From the NCBI GenBank assembly GCA_045587445.1, contig JAZNCH010000072.1:1-7322 (forward strand): a stretch of DNA of 7,322 bases. Direction: 5' to 3'. Within the stretch, counting starts at the first letter, position 1; each line of letters begins with the position of its first letter. This stretch comes from RGIG1995 sp045587445. GTDB taxonomy: Bacteria; Bacillota; Clostridia; Oscillospirales; CAG-272. A program made the position numbers and the translations under genes. The notes beneath the pieces were generated by a model, which saw nothing but the letters and a program-made list of their open reading frames with translations, did no database searches and had not been told where the DNA came from. Shown piece by piece: positions 6,021 through 7,322 of the stretch.

Positions 6021-6881
6021 ATGATATATTTTTGTGCGGACGATTATGGTATATCTACCTGTGGCAACAGTCGCATAGAAAATTGTCTTGAAAATGGTGT
6101 TTTAAACAAGGTTAGTGTTTTGCCAAACGGCGAAATATCAGATTTTAAACAGCGTTTATCAGGTAGTAAAATGACACTATCTTTACATATCAATTTAGTT
6201 GAGGGACGTCCGCTTTCCAATTCAAATGATGTTGATTTGCTAATGTCGGACAACGGATACTTTAAATATTCTTTTATAGGTTTGTTTTTTCTTTCCATCT
6301 CAAATAAAAGGAAGGAATTTGAAAAACAAGTTTATACAGAAATACAAAGTCAGATTAAATTCTGGAAAAAGGCTATGGGAGAAACGCTATCTGTTTCAAT
6401 AGATAGTCATCAGCACACCCATATGATACCGCTTATTTTTAAAACTCTGATGCGTGTAATTGAAGATGAAGGTCTGAATGTTCAAAGTATCCGTATTCCT
6501 GCAGAGCCGATTTTACCATACGTTTTTACACCATCGTTATATTTTGAGTATAATTTGGCAGGTTTGATAAAGCAATGGCTTTTAAAGATTCTTGCTTTTG
6601 CAAATCGGAAGGAACTTGCAAAATCAAAAATAAAATCCGCTTATTTTATGGGAATAATGTTTTCGGGAAAATTAAACGAAGCAAGAATAAAAAAACTGCT
6701 TCCACACTATTTGAAACTTGCAGAAAGAGAAAATAGAGATATTGAGATTGGATTTCATCCGGGATATGTAAAAAGCGGAGAGAAATTGATTGACGGAAGC
6801 AGACAAGATTTTAGTAAGTTTTATTATTCTCCCTGGCGTAACACAGAGTACAATACACTTTTAAATTTTAACCATGAATAA
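6021..6881 (+). CDS. ChbG/YdjC-family carbohydrate deacetylase
   Basis: From ATG 6021 this is a 286-residue protein of the YdjC/ChbG/HpnK family, metal-dependent enzymes that remove acetyl groups from N-acetylated sugars. Conserved points in order are CADDYG (5-10, the Asp pair expected for metal and catalysis), LHINLVEG (55-62, His56), DSHQHTH (128-134, several metal-type His) and EIGFHPGY (242-249, His246). Together they suggest an intact active site. There is no signal peptide, so it probably acts inside the cell on a sugar intermediate or lipid-linked unit. The frame is open back to GTG 5847, but the extra 58 codons are made entirely of the palindromic sequence and have no family features. 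ATG 6009 is also in frame but has AAAGG only a base or so upstream. I prefer 6021, which places the first strand IYFCADDYG at the N-terminus as in relatives; its Shine-Dalgarno is weak. The next gene follows after 19 bases. Confidence 0.87.
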   Translation: MIYFCADDYGISTCGNSRIENCLENGVLNKVSVLPNGEISDFKQRLSGSKMTLSLHINLVEGRPLSNSNDVDLLMSDNGYFKYSFIGLFFLSISNKRKEFEKQVYTEIQSQIKFWKKAMGETLSVSIDSHQHTHMIPLIFKTLMRVIEDEGLNVQSIRIPAEPILPYVFTPSLYFEYNLAGLIKQWLLKILAFANRKELAKSKIKSAYFMGIMFSGKLNEARIKKLLPHYLKLAERENRDIEIGFHPGYVKSGEKLIDGSRQDFSKFYYSPWRNTEYNTLLNFNHE

Positions 6882-6900
6882 ATGAAAGAAGGATTTGAAA

Positions 6901-7322
6901 ATGCCCTACATTGATAGTGAGAAAGTTGACGAGAAAACAAGAGTAAAATTGGAAGCTTTAATCGAAAAATCCTATTTGGGATATTGGCGAAAGAAAAGAC
7001 TCTTTGATATATTCTTTGCGACGATAATTTTGCTTGGCTTTCTTCCGCTTATGATAATCATTGCGATTGTTATATGTATTGATGATCCAAGTGCCGGACC
7101 ATTCTTTAAACAAAAAAGAGTGGGACGACACGGAGAGGAATTTTATATGTATAAATTCCGTACAATGCGTCCTAATGCTGAAGCACTTTTGGAGCAGTTG
7201 AAAGAAAAAAACGAAATGGACGGACCTGTTTTTAAAATCAAAGAAGATCCGAGAATAACAAGAGTAGGAAAAATCTTAAGAAAACTATCTCTTGATGAAT
7301 TGATGCAATTCTTTAACGTTTT
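6901..7322 (+). CDS. Initiating sugar-phosphate transferase (bacterial sugar transferase family), partial
   Basis: The frame is open from ATG 6901 to the window edge: 140 codons plus two bases, with the C-terminus missing. The start has GAAGGA (6888-6893) seven bases upstream. The product begins with a short charged tail, then KKRLFDIFFATIILL (31-45) and a hydrophobic stretch to about residue 60. This is the membrane anchor that opens the polyprenyl-phosphate sugar-1-phosphate transferase core. GPFFKQKRVGRHG (66-78), YKFRTM (84-89) and DPRITRVGKILRKLSLDEL (116-134) are the family's signature segments. These enzymes start lipid-linked glycan assembly by moving a sugar-1-phosphate from a UDP-sugar to undecaprenyl phosphate. 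The short N-terminus shows that it lacks the large multi-helix domain of WbaP/WcaJ-type proteins, at least upstream. The sugar used is unknown. Confidence 0.94.
   Translation, partial: MPYIDSEKVDEKTRVKLEALIEKSYLGYWRKKRLFDIFFATIILLGFLPLMIIIAIVICIDDPSAGPFFKQKRVGRHGEEFYMYKFRTMRPNAEALLEQLKEKNEMDGPVFKIKEDPRITRVGKILRKLSLDELMQFFNV

Overview
The window looks like part of the genome of an A+T-rich, low-GC Gram-positive anaerobe, most likely a clostridium-type Firmicute. The evidence is the codon and base use, strong AGGAGG-like ribosome binding sites, a sigma-A-type promoter with an extended -10, and a clostridial-style cyclic di-GMP-I (GEMM-I) riboswitch. No species can be named from the sequence. 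All genes are on the plus strand and tightly spaced, which suggests one long operon.

Layout. Positions 1-252 are regulatory: a near-consensus promoter (18-46), a c-di-GMP-I aptamer (about 61-133) and an intrinsic terminator (128-186) whose 5' arm reuses the aptamer's 3' closing strand. The first gene (253-1089) is a stand-alone EAL-domain c-di-GMP phosphodiesterase with all expected catalytic residues. It is followed by a GtrA-family small membrane protein (1103-1492), a left-handed beta-helix acetyltransferase (1505-2047), a Wzx/MOP-type polysaccharide flippase (2079-3578), a GT32-type DXD glycosyltransferase (3575-4309), a GtrII-type multi-pass membrane glucosyltransferase (4311-5834), a ChbG/YdjC-family carbohydrate deacetylase (core 6021-6881), and the start of an initiating sugar-phosphate transferase of the bacterial sugar transferase family (6901 to the window edge). 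The only sizeable gap after the leader, 5835-6020, is filled with three consecutive palindromes.

How it fits together (inference). The products suit a lipid-linked surface polysaccharide pathway. The sugar transferase loads the first sugar on undecaprenyl phosphate, GT32 and other enzymes extend it, the acetyltransferase and deacetylase adjust acylation, Wzx flips the unit, and GtrA/GtrII may add a side-chain glucose outside the membrane. No Wzy polymerase, Wzz or GtrB is visible, so the cluster probably continues past the right edge. The riboswitch would make transcription of the whole cluster depend on c-di-GMP. Because the first gene degrades c-di-GMP, the unit would also limit its own inducer. 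This self-limiting arrangement, and the palindrome cluster before the deacetylase, are the two most interesting features.
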